Below, in pieces: positions 1 to 6,684 of a stretch of DNA of 20,656 bases. The stretch covers positions 1 to 20,656 of the forward strand of contig JBGSIB010000060.1 of the NCBI GenBank assembly GCA_041751955.1, written 5' to 3'. The DNA is from UBA2040 sp041751955. Lineage in GTDB: Bacteria > Bacteroidota > Bacteroidia > Flavobacteriales_D > Crocinitomicaceae. A program made the position numbers and the translations under genes. The notes under the pieces are model-generated. The model worked only from the letters and a program-made list of their open reading frames with translations, had not been told where the DNA came from and ran no database searches. How positions within the stretch are numbered: position 1 is the first letter of the stretch; each line of letters opens with the position of its first letter.

Positions 1-1
1 A

Positions 2-280
2 AAATACGAAGTAGATGGAGATGTAGTTTTCGTTTACAGCAGCAGAAACGGGGACCGTATGCCAGACTATCATCGTTTGGATTTAGCGCTTACATACAAT
101 GTCACGAAACACAAAAAATACGAAAGCAGTTGGAGTTTATCCATCTACAACGCTTATGCACGAAGAAATGCATATTTGATTGAATTTCAACAAAGTGAAA
201 CGGATCCAACGAAAACGGAGGTTGTTCAAACAACACTTTTCCGAATCGTTCCAACGGTCACTTACAACTTTAAATTTTAA
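2..280 (+). CDS. TonB-dependent receptor, C-terminal fragment
   Basis: The open frame runs in from the left edge and ends at TAA 278-280, so only the last 92 residues are present. The fragment shows alternating beta-strand sequence, including RNGDRMPDYHRLDLALTYN, a typical late-barrel strand of Bacteroidota receptors. It ends in RIVPTVTYNFKF, and a terminal aromatic residue is the usual signal for outer-membrane barrel insertion. The internal ATG at 59 is not a start, because coding sense continues upstream of it. Only 3 nt separate it from the next gene, a DUF4249 lipoprotein, a common receptor/lipoprotein pairing in this phylum. The family imports large substrates such as siderophores, glycans or peptides across the outer membrane using TonB energy. 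The substrate cannot be told from this piece. Confidence 0.88.
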   Translation, partial: KYEVDGDVVFVYSSRNGDRMPDYHRLDLALTYNVTKHKKYESSWSLSIYNAYARRNAYLIEFQQSETDPTKTEVVQTTLFRIVPTVTYNFKF

Positions 281-283
281 ACT

Positions 284-1066
284 ATGAAAAAGATATTATT
301 TGTCGGTTTTTTATGCAGCATTGGTCTTTTTTCATGTAGAAAAGTCATTGATTTGGAATTGAAAGACAGCGAACCTCAGTTTGTTTTGAAAGGCGAAGTA
401 AATGCTGGGGATTCTGTTCATACTTTGCTCATCACCAAATCTGTAGCCTTTGATCAAGCCAATGTTTTCCCTGGCGTTGTTGGGGCAACAGTTGTTCTAA
501 CGGATAATTTAGGCAATACAGAAACGCTCGTGGACATGGGTAATGGCGAGTACAAAACGACCAATTTTCCAGCCATTAATGGTCGATCTTACACTTTTAC
601 AGTGACTTCAGAAGGCAAGACTTTTGAATCAACTTCGACTATTCCAGGACTAGTTACGCTGACAGATTTGGATTTTTTACCCTCTAATTTCTTCGGGGAT
701 ACAGGGTTTATTATCATTCCAAAATTTTTAGATCCTGCTGGAGTTAAAAACTCCTATTTGTTTTATTTCTATAATGCCTCTAGTCCAGAAGATAATTCAG
801 GATTCATCATTTCAAACGATGATTTCGCAGATGGAAAGTTAAATCAGCAGCCTTTCTTTGGAAATTGGTCACCGAAATTAGGCGATACTGTCGTTTACAA
901 CATGTGGGGAATTGATGAAGATGTTTACAAGTATTATTTCTCATTTGAGCAAAACACCAGCGGAAATTCAGGTGCTCCAGCAAATCCAGTGAGCAATTGG
1001 AGCAATAATGCATTGGGATACTTTACAGCACAAAGTCCTCAGACCTTTGTTAAGGTGGCGCAATAG
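284..1066 (+). CDS. DUF4249 family outer-membrane lipoprotein
   Basis: This 260-residue protein begins with a lipoprotein signal (MKKILFVGFLCSIGLFSC), so Cys18 is the likely lipidated residue. The mature part starts RKVIDLEL and continues as a beta-rich domain. An early segment resembles an Ig/transthyretin fold (VVGATVVLTDN, GNGEYKTT, GRSYTFTVTSEGKTFEST). The later part has the YYFSFEQN and NPVSNWSNNALGYF motifs that I associate with DUF4249. Length is at the short end for that family. It starts 3 nt after the receptor stop, so the two are surely co-transcribed. DUF4249 proteins are thought to act as surface lipoprotein partners of TonB-dependent receptors. That role is inferred from context and the ligand is unknown. 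Confidence 0.85.
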   Translation: MKKILFVGFLCSIGLFSCRKVIDLELKDSEPQFVLKGEVNAGDSVHTLLITKSVAFDQANVFPGVVGATVVLTDNLGNTETLVDMGNGEYKTTNFPAINGRSYTFTVTSEGKTFESTSTIPGLVTLTDLDFLPSNFFGDTGFIIIPKFLDPAGVKNSYLFYFYNASSPEDNSGFIISNDDFADGKLNQQPFFGNWSPKLGDTVVYNMWGIDEDVYKYYFSFEQNTSGNSGAPANPVSNWSNNALGYFTAQSPQTFVKVAQ

Positions 1067-1141
1067 CATTTCTTCAAAACACTGTTGTTAACTTTTTTCT
1101 TTTCTGATTACACAAGCGATTGTTATTTTTAATTTCGCAAT

Positions 1142-1744
1142 ATGAAATTCTCTCTCCTTCTTGTTATACTGCTATTGGGTAAATTAGTTCATGCTCAGCC
1201 AGATAGGTTGGAGAAATTGGATATCGGTTACGTGGAAATTAAATTCACCGATAGTTCACAAACCCAAATCATGCTTTGGGACGATTTCACCTTCGAATAC
1301 AATGAAAACCATTCAGAAATCAAAGTAATTGAAGGCGGATCCAATAGGAAAATTGAGTACAATGCCAAGAAAATTGATTTCATTCGTTACATTCATGAAA
1401 ATGAATTGTTTGAATTGCACCGCTATAAAAGTCCCAAAGGAAGAGATTATCTTTTGATTACTGAAATCTACAAAAATGGCGACTATTCTGTTTTGCAATC
1501 TCCTCATTTTTCTGAACCTGTTTTTTATTATTTAGCTTTTAAAAATGAGGTTTTTAGTCTTTTTCCAATGATGAATTACGATTGCCTTGAATTTTTCAAT
1601 TGTGAAACTTTGAATTCGCAGTATGGGGCTTTAGACAACTATCAATTAAACGTCGAAGAGATCAAGTCGAGATTGGCTATTTATTTGGAGAATTGTCTTC
1701 CTGCAGAGATAGAACAGAACAAAGAAGAGCAATTCTCTCGTTAA
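1142..1744 (+). CDS. Exported protein of unknown function (200 aa)
   Basis: I do not recognise a family. The protein has a clear N-terminal signal peptide (MKFSLLLVILLLGKLVHAQ, cleavage probably after HAQ). The mature part has about 180 residues and alternates charged beta-like stretches (YVEIKFTDSS, IKVIEGGSNRKIEYN) with a late segment containing two Cys (CLEFFNCETL) and a charged, Gln/Glu-rich C-terminus. There is no lipobox Cys and no T9SS sorting domain, so a periplasmic location is most likely. It lies 75 nt after the DUF4249 gene. Weak TAnnTTTG-like boxes (one mismatch each) at 1124-1131 and 1130-1137 could give it its own promoter. Its TAA overlaps the stop of the convergent beta-CASP gene. 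Confidence 0.75.
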   Translation: MKFSLLLVILLLGKLVHAQPDRLEKLDIGYVEIKFTDSSQTQIMLWDDFTFEYNENHSEIKVIEGGSNRKIEYNAKKIDFIRYIHENELFELHRYKSPKGRDYLLITEIYKNGDYSVLQSPHFSEPVFYYLAFKNEVFSLFPMMNYDCLEFFNCETLNSQYGALDNYQLNVEEIKSRLAIYLENCLPAEIEQNKEEQFSR

Positions 1745-3108
1745 AGGTCAATTATCTGATACAGTTCAGGTAAAACAGCATCCCAAGCTCTGGCGTCTTT
1801 TAATTTTAAGCGAAAGGTATCACGTGCTTGTTCTTCACCATGTATCAAAAACACATGTTCAGGAGCCGTTTTTATTTCACTTATCCAATTCAGTAATTCG
1901 GCTTGGTCGGCATGTGAACTCATACTTTCGATAGAATAAATGGTCGCTTTTACAGGGAAAAATTTGCCTCTGAATTTAATTTCTGCATATCCTTCTTTCA
2001 ATGCGCGACCTCTTGTTCCTTCTGCCTGAAAACCAACGAGTAATACCGAAGTTTCGGGTTTATCGATATAATGTTCCAAATAGGTCAGTATTCTTCCGCC
2101 GGTTACCATTCCACTCCCAGCAATCACAATTTTTGGATTGGGGTCATCAATGATTTCCCAGGTTTCTTTGTATTGTTTCACGATGCGAAATGCACTTAAA
2201 ATTTCTTGAAATTCTGCTCCGGTTTTTTCATGCCAATCGGCATTGTTTTTAAAGACATCCAAGACTTTGTCGCCCATTGGGCTATCCATTATCATCGGAA
2301 TGTCTGGAATCAATTTCATCTCTTTGAGTTTCCATAGCATGAACATCAAGCTTTGTGTTCGTTCAACTGCAAAACTTGGAATGAAGAGTGAACCACCTTT
2401 CGCTACCGTTTCTTCTATAATTTCGGCCAATCTTTCCATAGTATTTTCCTCGGGATGCAAACGGTCACCATAAGTCGATTCCAATAAAAGTACGTCCGCG
2501 CGGTCTGGTTTTTTTGGACCGTAAAGTAAAACATCTTTCGGTCGACCAACATCACCAGAAAAAACGTAGCGTTTGCCTTGATAATTCAATTCGATATAAC
2601 AGGCACCAATGATATGCGAAACGTATTGAAAACGTACTTCAATTTCGTCGAATAATGGAATCCATTCGCCTTCGGGTAGAGGAGTCATATAGCCAAAGGA
2701 TTTTTCAGTTTCGTCTACCGTGTAAAGGGGTTCCGCTGGACTGTGTTTGCTGTAACCTTCCTCGTTGGCTTGTTTGGCTTCTTCTTCCTGAATTTTCGCA
2801 CTGTCCAAAAGAATCGTTCGGGCAATAGCAAGACTGGGTTCGGTCGCATAAATAGGACCAGAATAGCCCATGGCGACCAATCGCGGTAAAAAGCCAACAT
2901 GATCCAGATGTCCATGTGTGAGCAACACAGCGTCAATTTCATTAGCTTTTAGTGGCAAAAAGCTCCAGTTCAACTCCCTCAATTTTTTCAAACCTTGGAA
3001 CAAACCACAATCGATTAATATTTTTTTTGGTCCTAATTCCAAGAGATATTTTGAACCTGTTACCGTGCCCGAAGCACCTAAAAAATGAATTCTGACTGAT
3101 TCTTTCAT
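1741..3108 (-). CDS. MBL-fold beta-CASP ribonuclease with RMMBL domain
   Basis: This 455-residue protein belongs to the metallo-beta-lactamase/beta-CASP nucleases, related to archaeal and eukaryotic CPSF-like RNases. The zinc-binding HxHxDH motif is HGHLDH at residues 65-70. SGDVGRP supplies the next metal motif, LLESTYGDR begins the beta-CASP insert, AGSGMVTGGR is its conserved Gly-rich signature, and SSHADQAEL plus FLIHGEEQA form the C-terminal zinc-specificity (RMMBL) motifs. All expected metal ligands appear present, so it is probably active on RNA. I place the start at ATG 3108. The frame stays open to 3231, but that extension lies inside the upstream nuclease gene and is not MBL-like. 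The start is 4 nt after that gene's stop, which implies coupled translation. Substrate and pathway are not known. Confidence 0.92.
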   Translation of the reverse strand: MKESVRIHFLGASGTVTGSKYLLELGPKKILIDCGLFQGLKKLRELNWSFLPLKANEIDAVLLTHGHLDHVGFLPRLVAMGYSGPIYATEPSLAIARTILLDSAKIQEEEAKQANEEGYSKHSPAEPLYTVDETEKSFGYMTPLPEGEWIPLFDEIEVRFQYVSHIIGACYIELNYQGKRYVFSGDVGRPKDVLLYGPKKPDRADVLLLESTYGDRLHPEENTMERLAEIIEETVAKGGSLFIPSFAVERTQSLMFMLWKLKEMKLIPDIPMIMDSPMGDKVLDVFKNNADWHEKTGAEFQEILSAFRIVKQYKETWEIIDDPNPKIVIAGSGMVTGGRILTYLEHYIDKPETSVLLVGFQAEGTRGRALKEGYAEIKFRGKFFPVKATIYSIESMSSHADQAELLNWISEIKTAPEHVFLIHGEEQARDTFRLKLKDARAWDAVLPELYQIIDL

Positions 3109-3112
3109 ACGT

Positions 3113-3973
3113 TTATGTATTGCACAAAGCGTTCGCTTCGTCGAGTATAGAATTATAGCGTTTAGAGGTTCGGATGCCAATCTTTTGAAGAAGATGAGCA
3201 GACGTGCACAAATCTTTCGTGAGGACGACATCCATTTCCAATAATTTTTGTTTTTCTGCCAAGCTCAGCTGTGTGAGACAAGTAACAGGATAAAGTCCCG
3301 AAGCGTCAATTTGCTCTCGAAGGGAATTGTTTTTTGGGAAATCCCAAGATACTAAATTCATGGATTGACAAAGCGCGTATTGAATGGCGTCTTTAGTAAA
3401 TCGCGTATTCGTGTAGATAAAACCTTCCAATTTTTGCTTTTTACTTTGACTCGTTTGGGCATATTCTTCGGCGATGTCCTCAAATCTTGATTTTATGTAC
3501 ATCGGAACTTTTACATCCGAATTACGGTTGGGGTCGCTGTGAAATTTACATTCTACAATTATTTTTTCGTGGGGTTTTAAGGCCACAACATCCACTTCGT
3601 GGAAGACACAGCGTCCAGCTATGATTTTACCCACTTCCGTTTCATATCCTTTTATCCGAAACAATTCAGCCACATATTTTTCAAACGGGTACCCCGTTGG
3701 TCCCAATTCGATTATAGCCTTTTTCAATTTGTATCTTCCGGCGGTATGTCTGTCTCTCTGACGAAGCATGCGAAAGGCTTTTTGATAAATCTCTTTGGTG
3801 CTAATGCCATCGTAATATTTAGCAATGATGGCGTTGAGAATTTCCGCGACAACCTCTTTGGATGCGTGCGACTTTTCTAAAGAAATACGCAGTTTTTCCA
3901 AGTCAAAATTCACTTTGTTGCCAGTGGATTTGATGACCGTGTAGTCGGTGTTGTCCATCTTGTTGTCCATCAT
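3113..3973 (-). CDS. ATP-cone / PD-(D/E)XK (Mrr-like) endonuclease with HhH-like tail
   Basis: The 286-residue protein reads as three modules. Residues about 11-95 match an ATP-cone (VIKSTGNKVNFDLEKLRISL then a helical bundle ending LKKAIIELGP), the nucleotide-sensing domain of ribonucleotide reductases and NrdR. Residues about 96-200 look like an Mrr-type PD-(D/E)XK nuclease: GYPFEKYVAELF, then Asp128 in FHEVDVVAL and the E-x-K pair Glu141/Lys143 in IIVECKFH. The last 60 residues (LTQLSLAEKQKLL, HLLQKIGI, LDEANAL) resemble helix-hairpin-helix DNA-binding segments. The start is ATG 3973 or ATG 3970, with no Shine-Dalgarno to decide. It leads a two-gene unit with the beta-CASP RNase. A nuclease gated by (d)NTP or dNMP levels is an inference from the domains. 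The biological role is unknown. Confidence 0.85.
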   Translation of the reverse strand: MMDNKMDNTDYTVIKSTGNKVNFDLEKLRISLEKSHASKEVVAEILNAIIAKYYDGISTKEIYQKAFRMLRQRDRHTAGRYKLKKAIIELGPTGYPFEKYVAELFRIKGYETEVGKIIAGRCVFHEVDVVALKPHEKIIVECKFHSDPNRNSDVKVPMYIKSRFEDIAEEYAQTSQSKKQKLEGFIYTNTRFTKDAIQYALCQSMNLVSWDFPKNNSLREQIDASGLYPVTCLTQLSLAEKQKLLEMDVVLTKDLCTSAHLLQKIGIRTSKRYNSILDEANALCNT

Positions 3974-4067
3974 TTAAGGTGAAGTAAATTACCTGAGATA
4001 AAATTAGTAAAAGGTGAAATAAATTAATATGAGTAATGTCATGAAATCAGAAATTGGAAAGAAACTT

Positions 4068-4075
4068 TACTTTTG
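4068..4075 (+). promoter_or_regulatory. Bacteroidota -7 promoter box (TACTTTTG)
   Basis: TACTTTTG is an exact match to the TAnnTTTG -7 element used by the Bacteroidota primary sigma factor. It lies 20 nt before ATG 4096. A TTGG at 4054 is only 11 nt upstream of the box, shorter than the usual spacing, so the -33 element is weak or absent. The box lies inside the open frame that begins at TTG 4054, which argues that the gene really starts at ATG 4096. Confidence 0.5.
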
Positions 4076-4095
4076 CACCGATTATTGATGAAAAT

Positions 4096-5184
4096 ATGGG
4101 AAAAGGAATCGTTCAGAAACTGGGTTTTAGATACATAGAAGGCGCTGCCAAAAGTGCGAAAACGGAGGTGAAAAACGCCTACGTGCTAAGCGACGAACAA
4201 AAGAAAAAGATCAAATCCATTTCTTGGCAAACCGTTTTTTGGTCAGCAATGATAGGTGCTTTGGCTGTGTTAATTGTCGTTCTTCCCATGCACATTTGGC
4301 CGAATTTATTTGGTATTCAGAAGTTTGACTTATTTGGAACGCACATCGAATTTGAAGTGTACTACACCATTTTCGGAATTTTGATGCTCTTTCCAGAAAT
4401 TTGGGCTTTGAATTATATCAATCTTCGCGCGGTGAAAAACATCGCCAAGGTGTGCGATTATCCCAACAAATCAGTCAGCGATTTTAATGAACAAATAGAA
4501 TTATTGACCGAAGCTGGTCTCGAAATGCCCGCCAGACACTTGGCGTTATTCAACATCGATCCGTATATCGGATTATCGAAATTTTCCTATTATTCGCTTT
4601 TCATTTTAGCTAAACTGAAAGCTACTTTGTCCAATATAGTTGTAAAATTATTGGTCAAACGTTTTCTGGGACGCTATGCTTTGCGCATTGTTACCGACTT
4701 GGCGGGCATTCCCATTTTCGCATTTTGGAACGCTTGGGCGAGCCATCAAGTTATCAAAGAAACCAAAATGCGTCTGATGGCTTCTGGCGCAACGGAAGAT
4801 TTTCTGGAAGAAATTACGGATGAAGATTTAAAATCAATTGAACACAAAATTGCACCGCTTTTTCATTTTATCGCCCAACAAAAACGCTCCTACAATTTTG
4901 CTTTGTACGCCTACATGAAAGAAGTCATCAAAAGAGTTCCCAACCTGCATATGGAAAACAAAAAAGAAATCAAATTGGAAGAACTTTTTTCCGATGACGA
5001 GGTCCAAAACTTATTGATTGCCAAAATGTTGGTATTCGGTCTCATGGTCGATGGCAGTCTTTCCCTTCGTGAAAAACTCACCCTAAAAAAGCTTGGCGAC
5101 AAAGACTGGTTCCCTTACAACATAAATCAGTTGGAAGAAGCGGTTAAGCGGTATTCGAATGGGTTTGGGTTGGTGGAGTTGTAG
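4096..5184 (+). CDS. Multi-pass membrane protein of unknown function (362 aa)
   Basis: I do not recognise a family with confidence. The N-terminal 40 residues are basic and soluble (MGKGIVQKLGFRYIEGAAKS). A strong hydrophobic segment follows at about residues 46-67 (WSAMIGALAVLIVVLP) and another at about 88-108 (YYTIFGILMLFPEIW). A middle part contains FSYYSLFILAKLKA and LAGIPIFAFWNAWASHQVIKETKMR, probably further membrane helices. The last 120 residues are charged and helical, with DDEVQNLLIAKMLVFGLMVDGSLSLREK, reminiscent of an EF-hand-like or TerB-like helical module but not assignable. ATG 4096 is preferred over TTG 4054 because a promoter box sits between them. The reverse-oriented nuclease gene is its upstream neighbour. 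A decayed partial copy of this gene follows directly downstream. Confidence 0.75.
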   Translation: MGKGIVQKLGFRYIEGAAKSAKTEVKNAYVLSDEQKKKIKSISWQTVFWSAMIGALAVLIVVLPMHIWPNLFGIQKFDLFGTHIEFEVYYTIFGILMLFPEIWALNYINLRAVKNIAKVCDYPNKSVSDFNEQIELLTEAGLEMPARHLALFNIDPYIGLSKFSYYSLFILAKLKATLSNIVVKLLVKRFLGRYALRIVTDLAGIPIFAFWNAWASHQVIKETKMRLMASGATEDFLEEITDEDLKSIEHKIAPLFHFIAQQKRSYNFALYAYMKEVIKRVPNLHMENKKEIKLEELFSDDEVQNLLIAKMLVFGLMVDGSLSLREKLTLKKLGDKDWFPYNINQLEEAVKRYSNGFGLVEL

Positions 5185-5278
5185 GAACATTTTAGAACCA
5201 TTGTCTATTACGAAGAGACCATCCGTTGAATTAAAAAGTTATTCCACACTTAAAACGAATTGATAAAAATCGGGTATT

Positions 5279-5568
5279 GTATGGAACGATGAGCGGAAGA
5301 AAAAAATCAAATCCATTTCTTGGCAAACGTATTTTCGGTCAGCAATGTTAGGTGATACGGCATTCTTGATTGTCGTCTCGGAAAATTGGGATTTGAATTA
5401 TATCAATCTTCACTAGATGAAAAAACATCGCCAAGGTTTGCGATTATCTACACAAATCGGTCATTGATTTTAATAAACAATTAAAATCAATGACCGAAAC
5501 TGGTCTCGAAATGCCCGCAAAACACTTTGCGTTATTCAACATCAATCCGTATATCGGATTAACGATTT
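5279..5568 (+). pseudogene. Decayed partial duplicate of the 4096-5184 membrane-protein gene
   Basis: This stretch aligns with about 4183-4584 of the preceding gene, roughly 80% identical by eye. Shared blocks include AAATCCATTTCTTGGCAAAC, TTGAATTATATCAATCTTC and GGTCTCGAAATGCCCGC. Relative to the intact gene it has an in-frame deletion of about 110 bp (near 4281-4392), an in-frame TAG after YINLH, and an extra A in the following A-run that shifts the frame. It has neither the parental N-terminus nor the C-terminal two thirds. It ends abruptly in front of the convergent T9SS gene. It cannot make a protein like its parent. It looks like a tandem partial duplication, or the remnant of an ancient second copy. 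Confidence 0.9.
5458..5496. repeat. Perfect 16-bp inverted repeat with 7-nt loop
   Basis: The left arm CGGTCATTGATTTTAA (5458-5473) and right arm TTAAAATCAATGACCG (5481-5496) are exact reverse complements around the loop TAAACAA. It lies inside the decayed duplicate. The same site in the intact gene (about 4470-4510) is only a quasi-palindrome. No T-run follows, so it is not an obvious rho-independent terminator. Confidence 0.95.
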
Positions 5569-5580
5569 TTTTAAAAATCG
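5563..5580. terminator. AT-rich hairpin after the convergent T9SS gene (weak terminator)
   Basis: CGATTTTT (5563-5570) and AAAAATCG (5573-5580) form a perfect 8-bp inverted repeat with a 2-nt gap. It lies 1 nt beyond the stop of the minus-strand gene 6421-5582. The stem has few G-C pairs and there is no separate U-tract, so termination activity is uncertain. Confidence 0.35.
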
Positions 5581-5581
5581 A

Positions 5582-6421
5582 TTATTTGTTAATCACAATA
5601 TTTTCTGTGCGCAAAACATTTCCGTCTTGTGTTACAGTCATGATATAACTACCATTGTTCAAATCCGAAGTATTTAAAGCATAAGAAGTTGCGTATGCCG
5701 CAGAAATCTTTTGGTTTGAAACAACTTTCCCAGCTAAATCAACAACTAGTACATCTACATCCCCAGATACATTTCTAAATTGTAGATTGATAATGTCTTT
5801 CGCCGGATTCGGGAAAATAATAACTTCATTGTCACCAGTTTCGAATTCAAATAATCCAACTGTTACACCATTCACTGTTAAGGTTACATCATCCACCAAA
5901 AGATTAAAATTTCCAGCTGAAGCTACTGATTGTCCACCTTGAATATTGAAAGTATGAGACATTCCATTTGCAGCGGCATTGATAGGAACAGAAAACATGG
6001 TGTAGTTTGTGTAAGTTGAACTATCTGCTGATGTTATAGCACCCACAGGCACTCCATCAACACTAACAACCATTCCGTCAGTTGGTTCGCCTACACCTGC
6101 TCCAGCAATTTTTACCATCATATTTAGTGTAGCTGTTGTTCCAACCGGAACCATGGCAGCTTGTTCCATTGAACCAATCTCCATTGCACCTCCGGCACCT
6201 CCAAACCAAGCGTACCAATTTCCTGTATTAGGAACACATGGTCCGGCACAAGTACCACATGACGCTGCATCACACAATGGTGAACCGAAATTTGTTGAAG
6301 TTTGAGTCCAAGCTGTTCCTGTGGGTCCTGTTTCGAAGCTAGGATCAGTAATTTGACTCGTTCCGCTAAAAGCGATTGATAGCATCGAAATGCCTAATAA
6401 GTAAATTTTCTTCATATTCAT
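5582..6421 (-). CDS. Secreted protein with T9SS type A sorting domain (279 aa)
   Basis: The protein starts MNMKKIYLLGISMLSIAFSGTSQ, a Sec signal peptide. ATG 6421 and ATG 6415 are both possible starts. Residues about 25-185 form a Gly/Ala-rich beta domain (ITDPSFETGPTGTAWTQ, GNWYAWFGG, FNLLVDDVTLTV) of the jelly-roll, carbohydrate-binding-like type, often seen as an adhesin or binding module in Bacteroidota. A four-Cys cluster (PLCDAASCGTCAGPC) near residues 48-62 could form disulfides. The last 75 residues are a T9SS type A domain (VIIFPNPAKDIINLQF, NGSYIMTV, ENIVINK). The protein is therefore exported through the outer membrane and anchored or released. The ligand is unknown. A good promoter box lies about 75 nt upstream. 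Confidence 0.87.
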   Translation of the reverse strand: MNMKKIYLLGISMLSIAFSGTSQITDPSFETGPTGTAWTQTSTNFGSPLCDAASCGTCAGPCVPNTGNWYAWFGGAGGAMEIGSMEQAAMVPVGTTATLNMMVKIAGAGVGEPTDGMVVSVDGVPVGAITSADSSTYTNYTMFSVPINAAANGMSHTFNIQGGQSVASAGNFNLLVDDVTLTVNGVTVGLFEFETGDNEVIIFPNPAKDIINLQFRNVSGDVDVLVVDLAGKVVSNQKISAAYATSYALNTSDLNNGSYIMTVTQDGNVLRTENIVINK

Positions 6422-6494
6422 TGTTTTTAAGTTTGATTAAAGAAACTAAAAAAAAGTCAATCATAAAAATTATTTTTTTTAATAGTTTGGATCG

Positions 6495-6502
6495 CAAAAC
6501 TA
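6495..6502 (-). promoter_or_regulatory. -7 promoter box (TAGTTTTG) for the 6421-5582 gene
   Basis: On the minus strand TAGTTTTG matches TAnnTTTG exactly. A TTG at 6521-6519 lies 16 nt upstream, close to the expected -33 spacing. This predicts an AT-rich leader of about 65 nt before ATG 6421. Confidence 0.5.
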
Positions 6503-6665
6503 TATTTATGCTCTTGTTCAATGAGTTTGACACGAATTATCACTGGAACTTTTTGGACTGTATCGAATAAAATGCTTAGCCCAAACGATTTTTAAAAATG
6601 TATAAAAGTTAGGTGCAATTTGAACGAATGTTCCAACAATTATAGTCAATTGCCAAAATAAAGGA

Positions 6666-6680
6666 GTTCTTGGAAAGAAC
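6666..6680 (-). terminator. Short hairpin after the 8844-6685 gene
   Basis: GTTCTT and AAGAAC form a perfect 6-bp stem with a 3-nt loop starting 4 nt after the stop. On the minus strand it is followed by TCCTTTATTTTGG, which is T-rich but not a clean U-tract. It is a plausible weak intrinsic terminator. Confidence 0.35.
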
Positions 6681-6684
6681 AGCA

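Noticed and set aside
3106..3231. Longer beta-CASP protein starting at 3231
   Set aside because: The added 41 residues are the other-frame reading of the upstream nuclease gene and do not resemble MBL N-termini. ATG 3108 directly precedes the conserved first strand.
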